From: Hydnum rufescens UP504
Taxonomy: Eukaryota > Basidiomycota > Agaricomycetes > Cantharellales > Hydnaceae
Direction of reading: 5' to 3'
Length of the DNA stretch: 64,000 bases
Assembly (NCBI GenBank): GCA_014904985.1
Contig: MU129186.1
Location: forward strand, 1 to 64,000
Shown here: positions 22,786 through 35,580 of the stretch, one piece after another
Position numbering within the stretch: position 1 is the first letter of the stretch
Layout of the letters: each line of letters opens with the position of its first letter
Made by a program: the position numbers and the translations under genes
Notes under the pieces: model-generated
Told to the model about the DNA's origin: nothing
The model's input: only the letters and a program-made list of their open reading frames with translations
The model's database searches: none

Positions 22786-24477
22786 TAGTGGAGGCCAACG
22801 GTTATCTCCGGGCCTCCACCACCAGACTCAGTCCCTTATGACTCCTGACCCCTGAGTCAGTCCTCACGATAGCCTCCACTACTGCGCTCTTTCAGAACAT
22901 ATATATCAAAGAGCAAGTCCGCTGACGCAATTCCCGCTTGTGTCTCGCTCATTCTTTCGCTACGATAGAAACAACCACCAAACCAAGGTAATCCGCATGC
23001 TCCTTATCTATGCACTGCCTACTCACTAACAACACAACTAAACTTCACCCGTCACAGACCCACTACGATCGTACGACCATAACTCCAGTCTCGAAGGAGT
23101 CTACATATCTACGCATGTATAGGTCCTTGCCACTATGTCCAACACTGACTTCCATTGCAAATGTAAGGCGCACCTCTCTGATATAGGCTTCGCGATATCC
23201 CTCCCCCCTTCAAATTCTGCCCCACATAAGCCGAGCGACCGGGAAATCGCCAAGATTAAGGATGACTGTCAATGGGAGGAGAAGCAGCGCATGTACGCTT
23301 CGCCCTCCATCGAGAGAGCTTCGGCATGCTTCAAACGGAGCATCGCAAGAGGAAATGAGTCGCGTCTGTGAAGCAGGTGGGTCTCGTGTTGCCTGGTGTC
23401 CCGCGGACATGACGATCGTTCGACCTGCGGTTTACATTTCCGATCTACGAGCTTGAAGGAGACGGTGCGAGCCCCCAATGACTTATGATCCTCTTTACGT
23501 TATGACAATGAGCGGCTTTGAGAGGGGCCCGTTCGACCAGTTGCCGAGCCCTGTTGGCATTTGGATAGAGCACTATACTGTATATTCCGGCTCTCGCAAG
23601 TGCCTTCTCCATAAGTATACTAAGTGTATGCTTCTCGCCACAGGGAAAACGGCAAAAGACTGAGGCGACGTGTAGTAAATATATTCGTCATAGGCGGTTG
23701 CACTAAGGCCCATCGTGAATCATAAATCTGGATTACTATGAAGCGCCGCCACAGAAACCAAAGGGTGTGATGTGTATGAGCAGCTGAACGCCACATGATC
23801 ACGTAAGCTTGCCTGTATACCCGAGTATGCATCTGAAAACCCTGCCCTGAATTTGACCGATCCATAAACTCTCGGACTTTCTGGAGCCTGTTGCTCATCC
23901 ACTTTGGACCTTGGGTAGCATTGGTACTCCGACCCTGATGTCGAGGAATGTGCCTCCCAAGTTTTCAATCAGTGAGACCCAGCCAGGGACCATTACCACT
24001 CTATTTGGACAACTCGGTGCACCGTGACTTGGTAAACAAGTGGGCCATGTTCAGTTATTTCTCGAATGTCCGCACCACCGTCATCGTCGGCTCGCCCTAG
24101 GTCGAAAACGCAACACAAATAGGCACACCTGATTCTGGCTTTCCCTTATCCCTGTAACTACTCACTTTTGTATCGGATTTCTACCTCAGGCGTGTGGTCT
24201 TCTGATTTATAGTTGGGGTTATTGTTTTCTTCCCTGTGGTTCATCGTTCATCCATTGGGTCGAAGGGCATATCAAAGTCTCTGAGTCGCTGTAGAAGTCC
24301 GACGCTATCCCAATTTCCGAATGACCCTTTGCCGAAGTCGCCATCCCAAATACCTTCGTCTCCTCTGAAGTAAACCGACGGACGATTCCCCCCGTGCCGG
24401 GATCCGCGGTTCGGCATTCATGGGAAATCTTCCCTCATACGCTTTTTTTTCAGGAGTAGAATGGTGCGAAGTCCGAC
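22786..24477 (+). other. upstream region of copy D and of the YEATS gene; possible small unknown gene
   Basis: Contains an AT-rich box (CATATATATCAAAG at about 22898) followed by pyrimidine-rich, leader-like sequence, a GTAATC donor-like site after CCAAACCAAG (about 22988), an acceptor-like GTCACAG (about 23057) and an ATG at 23135 (MSNTDFHCK, 78 codons). This could be the 5' end of a plus-strand gene, but I recognise no domain and the frame soon closes. The rest shows nothing supported. Confidence 0.25.
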
Positions 24478-25234
24478 TTGGTTGAGGGACTTGCGAGCCC
24501 ATACGCGTTCTTCGGACTCACGGCATCCCCAGCTCCACCGACTGGTGCAATACGTGCGGTTGCATCAAACCTAATCAGGATTGTGAGGTGCGTGGCTATT
24601 TCTCTTTTTTTTTTCTCCCACTCCCGACCTTTGTTTCATCCCCCGATTCATGATTGGTCGTTGACAGGGAAAGTCTGTGGATTTTTCCCGCACCTCCAGT
24701 GGGCTTATTTCACCGTGGCCTCTGCCTTTCTAGATCGGTCGAATGCGATATCTCGATCCGAATAACCTTCGTCTCAGAATCAACGGGGAAGACTCTAAAC
24801 TTCCAACACCACCTAAAACTTCATCAATGGGTCGTCTCTGACCTTTCTACTGGCCCAGACGCCGATCTCGCCACAACCGTTTCAGTCGTACGTTAACCCC
24901 CACTCCAACCAGTATACGCCTGGCAATATGATGAAATTGTATTCACTGATCCTCCAAAAGCCTTTCTTGACATTCTCATGGCACACCCACCGATACCATT
25001 ACCGAAAGTCAAGAAGCGTGCCGTACCACCGAATCCGGCGCATACTGCTTCACTGGCTCCACCAAGGATCTAGATGGGCCCCCGAATTTACTGCACTCCC
25101 TGGAGCGTGATGAAGGGGAGAGATTGGATGCGGCAAAGCGGTCGATCGTGGAGGAGACAGGCAAGCAACGAGTGCTGTTGATCGAGAAGGAACAAGAACT
25201 GGAGAGGCTGAAAAAGGAATCGAAACCTCAATAG
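24478..25234 (+). pseudogene. YAF9: YEATS-domain (Yaf9/GAS41-like) gene remnant
   Basis: YEATS proteins read acylated histones in NuA4, SWR1 and related complexes. Seen here: ISIRITFVSESTGKTLNF and HHLKLHQW (about 24750-24832) from the YEATS beta-sandwich, then after a short intron QYDEIVFTDPPKAFLDIL and AHPPIPLPK (about 24920-25000). A C-terminal coiled-coil-like helix (EEKEQELERLKKE-type) ends at the TAG at 25232. Compared with the copy at 57.8 kb, this one has an extra C near 25062 and another near 25096, which shift the frame. Exon limits further upstream are uncertain. The assignment rests on remembered family motifs. Confidence 0.6.
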
Positions 25235-25349
25235 TGCGCGACATCCGTTGCATTGCATTGTCATTGTTGTAGCGACAATCGGTAATGGGGAGAGCAGGAA
25301 TCATCGAGCAATTAATAATTTAATATGGATTCAAAGACATATCAAGCCT

Positions 25350-27228
25350 GCAAACTCAGGCGCATAAGCCTTCGCCCGACGACCGTATAGAAATCACACT
25401 CACCAGATTGCTACGACTCGCCGCTCCCTCGATCAGGCTCTCAACCTGATTAGCCTTATCCTACTTTTTGTTCTTCGGCAGAATACAAGTTTGGGCCTGA
25501 CGGGGTACAGAGATTTATGCACCAGTTCCTTGAGTGGAGGATCTGTATTTCCTGGGCAAGATTCGCATGAAACTACTGAGCAATGCTTGCCTTCCCACAG
25601 ATGCAGCTTTGGCGTCCCCCGCCTTGGCCACCATCTGATTAAGGAACGCCAAGCCTCACTCGGTATCAGCGTCATTAAGTAGGAGATAAATGGTGTGCAA
25701 GATGTCGGCAGTTTCATCGATGAGGAGAGCAGCCGCCGGTTGGCCAACGATTTTTGTGACGGCGTGGATCTCGTTTGGTGAACAGGCAGACACAGAAGAG
25801 AGTGGTTCGAAGCAAACAACAGCGTTGGAGGGTCCGGGTAGAAGTTGGCCTGGTCCAGACAGGTGGCTCGGGATGCTGCAGATACATGCGGTGACTTATC
25901 TCATTATCTCAGAAAGATGAGGAAACAACAACGAATACGCAGTTTTCTATCGACGTCAGGGAAAATTCTTCAACTGAAACCAAATTGGTAACACTAAGGC
26001 GAACTTGAATGAGATTTATGACGATGCCTGAGCATAAGCCAAGGCATTCGAGGAAAGTACACTCCTGGCCCCAGTGAGTTATGGGACTACAAATAACACG
26101 ACCAAGGTCATCGTCGCTGGCAATCCTTTCAGACATAATGATTGGTGCAAAGCAGGATAAGAGCACGTACCGTCTCATGCCCTCAAGAGTCGTAATACTC
26201 GTTTCTAGGCACCTCTTTCGAAAAGATGCATAAGTAAAGAACACTCACCCAGCACTTATTCTCGGTAAACGTTCCCTCAGGCTGTGGCCCATTGCTCTCC
26301 ATGCCAGATCAACAAAGAAAGGCGAGGGGATTTGTGAATGAACCCCGACTCTCGTGGCCTGCGAAAGGGTCCAACAGACGCATCGCCATCCGGCAGTCGA
26401 GCAGAGTCCAGAAAAAGAGCTCTCGGGGGGGCGCGAATCTTAGGCGACGTTCCTGGTCGCCGCATGATGACACCAACAACCTTTACGAACGCGCACGACA
26501 TGGGAGCGCTTCCTTCGCAAAGGACAGCATCTCCAGCACCATCATGTGAAATGTGTTCCACAGAGAAGCGGCCTTGTCGGGTTCATCTTCGAATACAGTA
26601 ATACCATTTCCGATTGCAGTATCCCTAGTATGCCAGTGGTAACTGAGATCCTCTCACGTGGCGAGGAGACACCATTCTCCATCTTCACCCCCATCCGAGG
26701 CCAAGAGTTCACAAGGGAGGCGAAGAAGATATCCACACGCAAGATGTCATCCCCTCTGAAAGGGCTCATGGAGGCAACAAACATCTCTTGAAAAGAGATC
26801 CACTCTGCAAATTGCGTCAATTCTTTGTGTTGCACTCCATTTATAGGAAATGGTCCCAGAAGTCGTGGTACCATTACTCCCATTACCCGTGCGATCGAAG
26901 AATAGCAAGCGAATAGGTGGGTCAGACTGGATGAGTGCACGGGTGGCAAGAGTCTCTCTTTGGTGCTGAAGAGACAGAACCATAGTTGCACCTTGGTACT
27001 ATTTTCAATACGCCTCGTGAATGTGGGACACTATGAGATATTCAAGACAGCGGAATACGCCGATGCGGTGCCGCGCTCCAAATCTTAGAGCCTCAGCCTA
27101 GTTGTGGGTTCAGACCACAGTGTGATATCCCCAGACTGAACGACAGTCCCCGATATCCAACCTCGAAATCGGCGAGTGAATCCTCCCCGCCGATCTTGCC
27201 AAAAGTGGGGCCTACACCTCTTAACATA
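25350..27228. repeat. left copy of the segmental duplication upstream of NACHT copies B and C
   Basis: Collinear with 58300-61549, including minus-strand readings such as VAARLVDKTVDVLKIV (right copy, 58.7 kb) and NGVQHKELTQ.AEW / GDDI.R..DIF / MENGVSSP (about 26550-26900). The conservation of these readings suggests a former gene or genes, but no domain is recognised and the frames are broken in both copies. The block was probably duplicated together with the NACHT genes. Confidence 0.5.
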
Positions 27229-30200
27229 ATGGAGCCCCATGTCTCTATCAGTCAGTTCCGTTCCATTTCTCCTCTCGATCCCAATGATCATACCCCTTAT
27301 CCTTAGCTACTGGCCACGGGGGCCATGGCTCCCATGGGGGAACTGGCGGTCGTGCAGGGGATGTCCATCTCCATTACGGTGATACTCAGCCCCTCCCTCA
27401 CGTATTAGAATCCTTACCCATAACCAATCCTCTTCCAGACGGGACTTCCCTCTTAATGGCTCTTCCTCGAGCCCAATATGCGGCCTATGACTCTGCCCGC
27501 GAGGACGCACCCTCATCGTGTCTCGAGGGCACTCGTGTTGCTATATTGGGAGGAGATTCTTACATGGTCAGAGAGCGCGAACGGCGAGAGGCCGCCTGTA
27601 TACTGGCTCAACGGACTCGCTGGCATTGGAAAATCGACCATCGCGAAGACCGTGGCAGAACGAGCGCGAAAGAATGCTATGCTAGGGGCCACTTTCTTCT
27701 TTTCTCGCAATGACAAGCCGTTACGTAATCCCAGGCTCGTACTACCAACCCTCGCTTTCCAACTCGCCCAATCGGACACTGCCTTCAAGGAGGCCATTGT
27801 GGAAGCCCTAAGTCAGGATCCGACGGCTGGGGAGAAGGAACTGTTGTCTCAGCTTCAGCAATTAATCTTGACACCCTTTCTCACTATCGATCTCGATCGG
27901 GCCCCGATACTTATCATCCTTGATGCCCTGGACGAATGCGAGGAAAAGGGCGCGGCTGATATCTTGCGACTTGTGTTTTCACACCTCATTCGAATACCTT
28001 TCCTACGGATCCTAGTCACAAGCCGTCCCCAACCGCACCTATCCTCAGTATTCAACAAGGTCCCGAACCTGGCGAAGACGGTCCTTCACGATATCGATGA
28101 ATCGATCGTTCAGCGAGACATTCGCTTGTACATCTCCGCCGAATTGGCGAAAATTCCGGGGAAGATTGATGGTGAGATGACTGGTAATTGGGCAACGGAG
28201 GCGGACATAAACTCGCTGGTGGAGAAGTGCGGGAGGTTATTCGTTTACGCAGCGACGGCGATTCGCTTCATCGCGGACGATCGTGTCCGAGATCCTCGCA
28301 CACATCTAAAACTTATACTTAATACCCAATACCTCCAAGAAGCGGGAGCGACGCCGTATTCGCACCTGGACGAGCTCTACATGGAGGTGCTTCGTAACTC
28401 GCTCTCTTCATTTAATCGTCGAGAGATCCTGAAACGGTTTCAAATCGTCGTTGGGAGCATCGTGGTGTTGCGCGAACCCCTCTCACTCGAATCGTTGGCC
28501 AAGTTCATTCAGTACAAACAACACGTCGTCGAGGATAGCTTATCTCATCTTCACTCAGTCATTGTCCCCCCTTCTGATATTGATGAGGCCCCTCGTATCT
28601 ACCACCCATCATTCCTCGAATTTATTACCGATCCTTCCCGATGTTCCATGGAGGAGTTCGTGATTGTTGCTCGCCCGCAGCAGGAACTGCGACATGCTTT
28701 CCGATGCTTCGAACTTATGGCGGCGTCTCTAAAGCGGGATATCGCTGGGATCTCGGATCCGTCACTGCTGAATAGCGAAGTGGATGGATTTGAGGAGAAA
28801 GTGAGTCGGGCACTTCCTCCGGAGGTTCAGTATGCATGCCGTTACTGGGCCTCCCATTTATCACGTGTGAAGGTTGGGGAGACGGGGGTGATGGAGGTAC
28901 TGGACGCGTTCACGGTGCGGTCAATTTTATGGTGGTTTGAATCAATGAGTCTGCTTGGGAGTGTCTCCTATGCTGGAACTTCGATTGCAGAGGCACATCG
29001 CTGGGCGGTATGCATATTTCTCATTAATCCCTGATGGAGTGACTGAGTTCAAAATGATTCTGATTGCAGACAAATTCGAAATGCAGGGCAATTGTTGTAA
29101 GCATCCTGTCGGATTGCCGTCGATTCATTCTCGCGCATGGGGAAGTGATAAGAGCAAGTGCACTGCATGTTTACCATTCTGCATTGCCTTTCACCCCACA
29201 TGGTACTGAACTGTACAAGGCATATTGTGAAGGTGGAAAGGATTCTATTAAGGTTGTCCATGGACTGAAATCCCAATGGCCACAGAACTTGGCTACTTTA
29301 CGTGGTCATTCTAATTCAGTTTTTGCTGTTGCATTTTCACCAGATGGATTGCACCTGGCATCAGGCTCCTGGGATTGTACTGTGCAATTGTGGGATGCTG
29401 TATCTGGTGCATCCATTGCAAAACTGGAAGGCCATTGTGGACCAGTTAGGGCTGTTGCATTTTCACCTGATGGATTGCACCTGGCATCAGGCTCTAATGA
29501 TCATACTCTACAAGTCTGGGATGCAATGTCCAGTGCATCCATTGCTCAACTGGAGGGCCATTCTGGCCCAGTTAGGTCCATTGCATTTTCACCCAATGGA
29601 TTGCACTTGGCATCTGGCTCTGATGATTTTACTGTAAGAGTGTGGGATGCCATATCTGGTGCATCCATTGCAATACTGGAAGGCCATTCTGATTCAGTTC
29701 AGGCTGTTGCATTCTCACCTGGTGGATTATGCCTAGCATCAGGCTCTGATGATGGCACTCTACAATTGTGGGATGCTGTATCTGGCACCTACATACCAAA
29801 ACCAAAACCTGATTCTGGTTTGGCTAGGAATGTTGCATTTCTGCCTGATGGATTGCAGGCTGCCATATCCAATTCCTCTGAAACATTTCATCTCCATTTT
29901 AATCCAGTTGTGGCCATTGCATTTTTGCCTGATGGATTGTATTTGGCATCAGCCTCCATGGATGGTACTATAGGATTGTGGGATGCCACATCTGGTGCAT
30001 TCATTGGAAGACTGAAAGGCTTTCCTGGGTATGCTACAACTATTGCATTCTCACCTGATGGACTGTCCCTTGCATTCAACTCTCATGATCATACTCTACA
30101 AGTATGGGATCCCATATCTGGCACATCTATTGCAAAACTGGAAGGCCATTCTATTTGGACTATTGCATTTTCACCTGATGGATTGCAACTAGCATCAGGA

Positions 30201-31203
30201 GGCATTGATGATGTTGTGCGATTATGGGATCCCTTATTTGGCACATCCATCAGTCAACTGGAGGCCCATTCTCATTCAATGACCACTGTTGCATTCTCAC
30301 CTGATGGATTGTATCTGGCTTCAGGCTTCTATGATGGTACTCTACAATTGTGGGATGCCATATCATATGTGATCACTGCAACCCTCAAAGACCATTCTGC
30401 TTGGGTTTCAGCCATTGCATATTCATCTGATGGGTTGCACCTGGCATCAGGCTTTGATGATGGTACTCTACAATTATGGAATGCTGCGTCCAGCACATTC
30501 ATTGCAACACTGAAAGGCCATTCTGATTGGGTGAACATTTTTGCATTTTCACCTGATGGATTGTACCTGGCATCAGGCTCTTATGATCATACTGTACATT
30601 TGTGGGATGCCACATCTGGTGCATCCATTGCAACATTAGGAGGTCATTCTCATCCAGTTGATAGGCTTTCATTTTCCTCTGATGGTCATACCCTGGTTGC
30701 ATACTCCAGGCTGGTGACCTTCACTTGGGATTTGACTTCCCAGCCCCCCAATCAACTAGCCTCTGGATCATCCCTAGAGACCCTGGGCTCCCTGTGGGCT
30801 GGAATCCACTCTTCTGGTCTGTTCAAGGCTCATGGGTGCATGTGGAATGGGAAGAAGGTGGTCACAATCACACCAAACGTATATGTTACATTCCACCCCA
30901 TCACTTACCCAGGACCCAGACATTGAGGCCACAAACCCACTATCAGATTGTGGTTGGATGTCAAGGTGGCCATGTGTTCATTCTTGATCTTCCACATGAC
31001 CTATTTAATGGCTGTTTCATTGAGGAACCAGTTTATCCTGGGTTGTGGTCTACTGTTGCAACTGCACATTCATCCCTCACAAGTCATGACACCCATCTCA
31101 TCAATGAGGAAACCCTCTCATTAATCATCACACCCTCCATAATAGACATGCCTGGGGCTTCTGTGAATTCCTGAAATGGCTCAAGGTCATGTTCTGTTGC
31201 TAG
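27229..31203 (+). pseudogene. NACHT-WD40 STAND receptor, copy B (frameshifted)
   Basis: Exon 1 at 27229-27250 (MEPHVSI), intron 27251-27306 (weak donor GTCAGT), exon 2 at 27307-29007, intron 29008-29069 (GTATGC..TTGCAG), exon 3 at 29070-31203. Exon 2 has P-loop GLAGIGKST and Walker B ILIILDALDE. Exon 3 has about twelve WD-type repeats, some divergent (PKPKPDSGLARNVAF, GRLKGFPGYA), then the CYIPPHHL tail. Defects against paralogues: an extra G at about 27548 (TTGGGAGGAG for TTGGAGGAG), a missing C near 30781 (GAGACCCTGGG) and a missing C near 31112 (GAAACCCTCTC). All three are in homopolymers, so the gene may be intact in reality. Its 3' flank to about 31480 is shared with copy E. Confidence 0.85.
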
Positions 31204-31666
31204 TCAGCTAGATGACCATTCATCATCTCTGCACATCATTGTGAATTCATACTGTTCATAGGCTTCTTCATTGATGCAGTCATACATGGACACCCAACAT
31301 CCTTGGTCCACTTTGTCATGCACTGGGAGTTCTTCTGTAGAGAGAATGGGACATGAGTCAGGGAGGGGGGGACCCCCACCACCTATTACAGGGGACATAG
31401 ACCTTGTTTGATGGAAGGATAAGTTTGCATGCTATACACCAGCTTGAAGGTAGATTAGGTCAATGGTGTCCCTTACCCATCTGCTTGTCTCCCAGAGTCA
31501 CATGGGGAGCCCTTAAGATTAATAATTAGAATGGAAGTACATTCTATCTGGGTAAGCTCCAGGTCCTCCACAAAAAGTAAGCATGACATGAAGACTCATT
31601 GCACACTTAGGGATTTTAGATCTCAAATCTGATGGATACACATTTCTTTTCAAGGACAATGACATG

Positions 31667-32211
31667 GTGCCCCCCAGACAATGGGTGTGTCCACAACACT
31701 GTGAATACAGTTGCCTGCCTGGAAGCACCCACCAAAGATATCAGTCTCATCCACCAGTGTGAAGACACAGAAAAACAACCAAGGTCACTCACATGCATAT
31801 CATTGAAGCCCTCATTAATATCTCCCAATGTCCTATTGTGCATCACATACTCATCCACCTTCATGTTTCCCATGAGATAATCCTCCACAAGGCCAGGCAA
31901 TTCTGTCCAGCCCTTGACACCCCCAAATGCACTCCCATGCCACATCCTACCCATCACAAGCTGAAATGGCTGGGTCAAGATATCCGCACCTGCAGGTGCC
32001 ACTCCAATAATCATGCTCATGCCCCAGCCTTTATGACATGCCTCCAGCACTGTCCACATTACATTCACATTCCCCATCCCATCAAACATAAAGTTGAGTC
32101 CCCTGTCCGTGATTGCGATGAGGTGCTCCTGGATGCTCCCCACACTGGGTGGGAGGGTTGCCAAGTTGATAAATTCTGTGGCACCAAACTTGAAGGCCCA
32201 GGCTTCCTTCC
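31667..32211 (-). pseudogene. FDH1: formaldehyde dehydrogenase relic at the 5' edge of WD40 copy E
   Basis: Minus-strand translation gives AFKFGATEFIN, a degenerate QEHLI.ITD, LNFMFDGMGNVNVM, SMIIGVAPAGA, GSAFGGVKG.TELPGLVEDY and MKVDEYVMHNRTL. An intron follows at 31792-31719 (GTGAGT..TTCCAG), then AGNCI.S.VD. It is a C-terminal fragment of the same enzyme as at 1-426 and is better preserved at the splice acceptor. It lacks the first part of the protein, has a substituted stop region and is strongly CpG-depleted. It ends exactly where the WD40 sequence of copy E starts, so it marks a rearrangement junction. Confidence 0.8.
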
Positions 32212-33954
32212 TCTGATGATCATACTGCAAGAGTGTGGGATGCCATATCTGGTGCATCCATTGCAAAGCTGGAAGGCCATGTTGGGACTGTTGCATTCTC
32301 ACCTGATGGATTGTGCCTAGCATCAGGCACTCATGATGGCACTTTGCAATTGTGGGATGCTGTATCTGACACCTACATATTAAGACCAAAAGGTGATTCT
32401 GGTTTGGCTAGGCTGCCTGATAGATTTCAGGCTGCTGTATCCAATGCCTCTGGAACATTGAACAATCATTTTGGTTCAATTATCACCATTACATTTTTGC
32501 ATCATGGATTGTACCTGGCATCAGGCTTCACAAATGGTACTATAGGATTGTGGGATGGTGTATCTGGTGCATTCATTGGAAGACTGAAAGGCCTGCCTGG
32601 GTGGGCCAGAACTATTGCATTCTCACCTGATGGACTGTCCCTTGCATTTGGCTCTGATGATTGTATTCTACAGGTATGGGATCCCATATCTGGCACATCC
32701 ATTGCAAAGCTGGAAGGCCATTCTCTCCCTGTTGGGAGTGTTTCATTTTCACCTGATGGATTGCAACTAGCATCAGGAAGCTTTGATGTCACTGTGCGAT
32801 TGTGGGATCCCATATCTGGTACATCCATCAGTCACCTGGAGGCCCATTCTAATACAGTGACCACTATCACATTCTCACCTGATGGATTGTACCTGGCATC
32901 AGGTTTTGATGATGGTACTCTGCAGTTGTGGGATGCCATATCATATGGCATCATTACAACACTGAAAAACCATTCTGAGTCAGTTAGGGCCATAGCATTT
33001 TCACCTGATGGGCCACACCTGGCATTGGGTTTTGGTGATGGTACTCTACAGTTATGGAATCCCACATCCAGCACATTCATTGCAACACTGAAAGGCCATT
33101 CTGGTCGGGTGAACATTGTTGCATGTTCACCTGATGGATTGCACCTGGCATCAAGCTCTGATGATCACACTGTCCATTTGTGGGATGCTACATCTGGTGC
33201 ATCCATTGCAACATTAGAAGGTCATTCTTGTCTAGTTGATGGGCTTGCATTTCCTCTGATGGTCATACCCTGGTTGCACACTCCATTGTGAAGACCTTCA
33301 CTTGGGATTTGACTTCCCAGCCCCCCCATCAACTAGTCTCTGGATCATCCCTAGGGACCCCTGGGCTCTCTGTGGGCCAGAATCTAAGGGCCTGTTCGGC
33401 TACCCCAGAAACATTTTGAAGAAATGCGTTTCTCAATATAAAAATGGCAAAACGACCCAAAACATTTCACCATTTTTATGTTGAGAAATGTGTTTCTTTG
33501 GAATGTTTCTGGGGTATCTGAACAGGCCCTAATCTTTTGGTCTGTTCAAGACTCATGGATAAAAGTGAAATGGGAAGAAGATGATCACTATTGCACCAGA
33601 TGTACATGTTACCTCCCACCTCATTACTCTTCCAGCTGCCTGATCAAATCAAGCCCACAAACCCACTTTCAGATTGCAGTTGGATGTCAAGATCGCCATG
33701 TGTTCATCCTTGAGCTTCCACATGACACATTCAATGCCCATTTCATCAAGGAACCATTTTCTCCTGAGCTTCTGCTTACTCTTCGAACTCCACTTCTGCT
33801 TACTCCTAGAACTCCACTTTCATCCTTCACAAGTATTGACACCTTTCTCATGAATGAGGAAACTCCTCTCATGAATCATAACATGCTCCATAACAGACAT
33901 GCTTGGGGCTTCTGTGAATTCCTGCAATGGCTCAAGGTCATGCTCTGTTGCTAG
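32212..33954 (+). pseudogene. WD40 half of a NACHT-WD40 gene, copy E (truncated)
   Basis: Starts mid-repeat (DDHTARVWDAISGASI-type) next to the formaldehyde dehydrogenase relic, so the NACHT exon and the first WD repeats are missing. About ten WD repeats follow, closest to copy B (PKGDSGLAR, GRLKGLPGWARTIAFSPDG, PISGTSI). A one-base loss near 33252 (CATTTCCTC for CATTTTCCTC) shifts the frame, and a 142-bp MITE interrupts the tail at 33388-33529. The family tail continues to LPHDTFNAHFIKEP and a stop at 33952-33954. Its 3' flank matches that of copy B, so B and E look like tandem duplicates. Confidence 0.8.
33388..33529. mobile_element. Tourist-like MITE (PIF/Harbinger type) in WD40 copy E
   Basis: 142 bp with terminal inverted repeats GGGCCTGTTC/GAACAGGCCC that extend inward through ACCCCAGAAACA and its complement, so that most of the element folds into a hairpin. 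It is flanked by TAA at 33385-33387 and 33530-33532. Removing it and one TAA restores a sequence collinear with copy B. The GGGCCTGTT terminus and the 3-bp TAA duplication are typical of Tourist MITEs. Confidence 0.85.
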
Positions 33955-35050
33955 TCAGCTAGATGACCATTCATCATCTCTGCACATCATTGTGAATTCA
34001 TACCATTCATAGGCTTATTCATTGACACAGTCATAGATGGACACCTGACATCCTTAATGCCAGGTACACTTTGTCATGCACTGGGAGGGTTTCTGTAGAG
34101 AGAACAGGACATGAGTGGGAGGGACTCTCACCACCCATCACAGGGGACATTGACCTTGCTTGATGGAAGAATGAGTTTCCATGCTAGATGCATCAGCTTG
34201 AAGGTAGACTAGGTCAACAGTGCCCTGTCAGAATCAAATTGACATTTGCTTCTGCCTGTGGACTTACCCATCAGAGTATCATTCTTCATTGACTCTATCA
34301 TATGGCGCTTCTTCAAATGCTCTCATCTCCTCTCCCCTTCCATTCAGTAAGGGGGTTATTGTCATTGCCATTATTGGCATTTCTCTTATTATTATTGCCC
34401 TCATACTATTGGGCCTCAACCAGCAGGCTATGGGCTGGGTAGTAAACCAGTGGCAGCATTGGTGCCCTTGTCAGCACCTGTCATTCCTTGCTCCCTGTGT
34501 GAGTCCATGCAGTTGCCAATCCAGACTCCTCCTCCTCCTCCTCCTCCTCCTACTCCACCCCCAATCCCTGAACCTGCACCGCCTGTCCCAATCCCTACTC
34601 CCTCAGCATCACTACAGTCCTTCAACACCTTGGACACCTTTGGTGTACCCAGGTGTACACTGCCTTGGAAGTATATATGCTAAGGGGGATGCATATGGAA
34701 GTTAGGGCATAGCCATGTGGGGGTGCACACAGGATTTGTAACACAGCTGTGTCAGCTTAGTGAGGCTTAGTGATGGTGGCTGTGGAGGCTGATTGATGGG
34801 CTGTGGTGGCTGTGTGCAGGAAGTAGTACTTATAGCCCTTCACAGTTGGGGGATCACCAGTTTTGATCTCTCAGGATTCCCACTGTGATAGGCAGCACAG
34901 TCAACCACAAATGTAGGTCTAGTTAGATATTATGAGCCTTGCATTTATATAGTCTAACTAGAGGTTTTGATGCTGGGGCCCCTGGGGCTGGCTGGGGTGA
35001 TTTCAGACCCTGGCACAGGGGCCCCTGCCTCCCACCTTAGACTGCAGCAG
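33955..35050. other. 3' flank of copy E, LTR fragment and element-P terminus
   Basis: 33955-34220 repeats the 3' flank of copy B. A frame at 34220-34705 has a hydrophobic stretch (VIVIAIIGISLIIIALILL) and a CTC-repeat-encoded Leu/Pro run; I do not recognise it. About 34800-34886 is a plus-oriented fragment of the TGTCAGGG LTR family (AGTAGTACTTATAGCCC, TCTCTCAGGATTCCC). From 34906 a terminus of the TIR family seen at 36517 follows, with TCTAGTTAGATATTA and GGGGCCCCTGGGG. Confidence 0.45.
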
Positions 35051-35580
35051 GGGAGCTGGCAAATATAGTATTAGGGGGGGATCAAATAACCATGTGAGTG
35101 GAGGCAGATGGATATCTTTGGGTGAGGGTATCCAGTTGGTCCAGGGGGGGCCCTGAATGGATCAGCAGGCTATACAGGCTTATCAGCAATAATCACTATT
35201 ATTATTAGTTGTTTATTTATTTACTTCTCATTATTATCATACAACATATATTTATTCATTTGTTATTATTGTATTATACATATCTATCTATCCCCTCACA
35301 GGTTTACATGTTTTCATTTGGTGGGGTCACATGCTTTCAGTTGGTGGGTCATGGTGTGTGCAGGGTTGCAGTGGGTTGCACCTCAGTCAGCCACTTAGAG
35401 GGGCCTTAATAGGTATGTCAAACTGTGTCAAATCAAAAGCCTAGCAGGCATCAGAATCCTTTGATATCAAATAATTTCAGGAGGGTGACCTTAGGTCAAT
35501 CCATAAGTCTGCCCTTGGGGATTTTGATATCAAACTCACAACCTTTAAGGTTTCTCATGGTACAGTGGCAGATATCAAGA

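Noticed and set aside
34450..34683. Proline-rich protein (PPPPPPPPTPPP)
   Set aside because: The run comes from a CTC/CCT microsatellite, and the frame has no homologous context.
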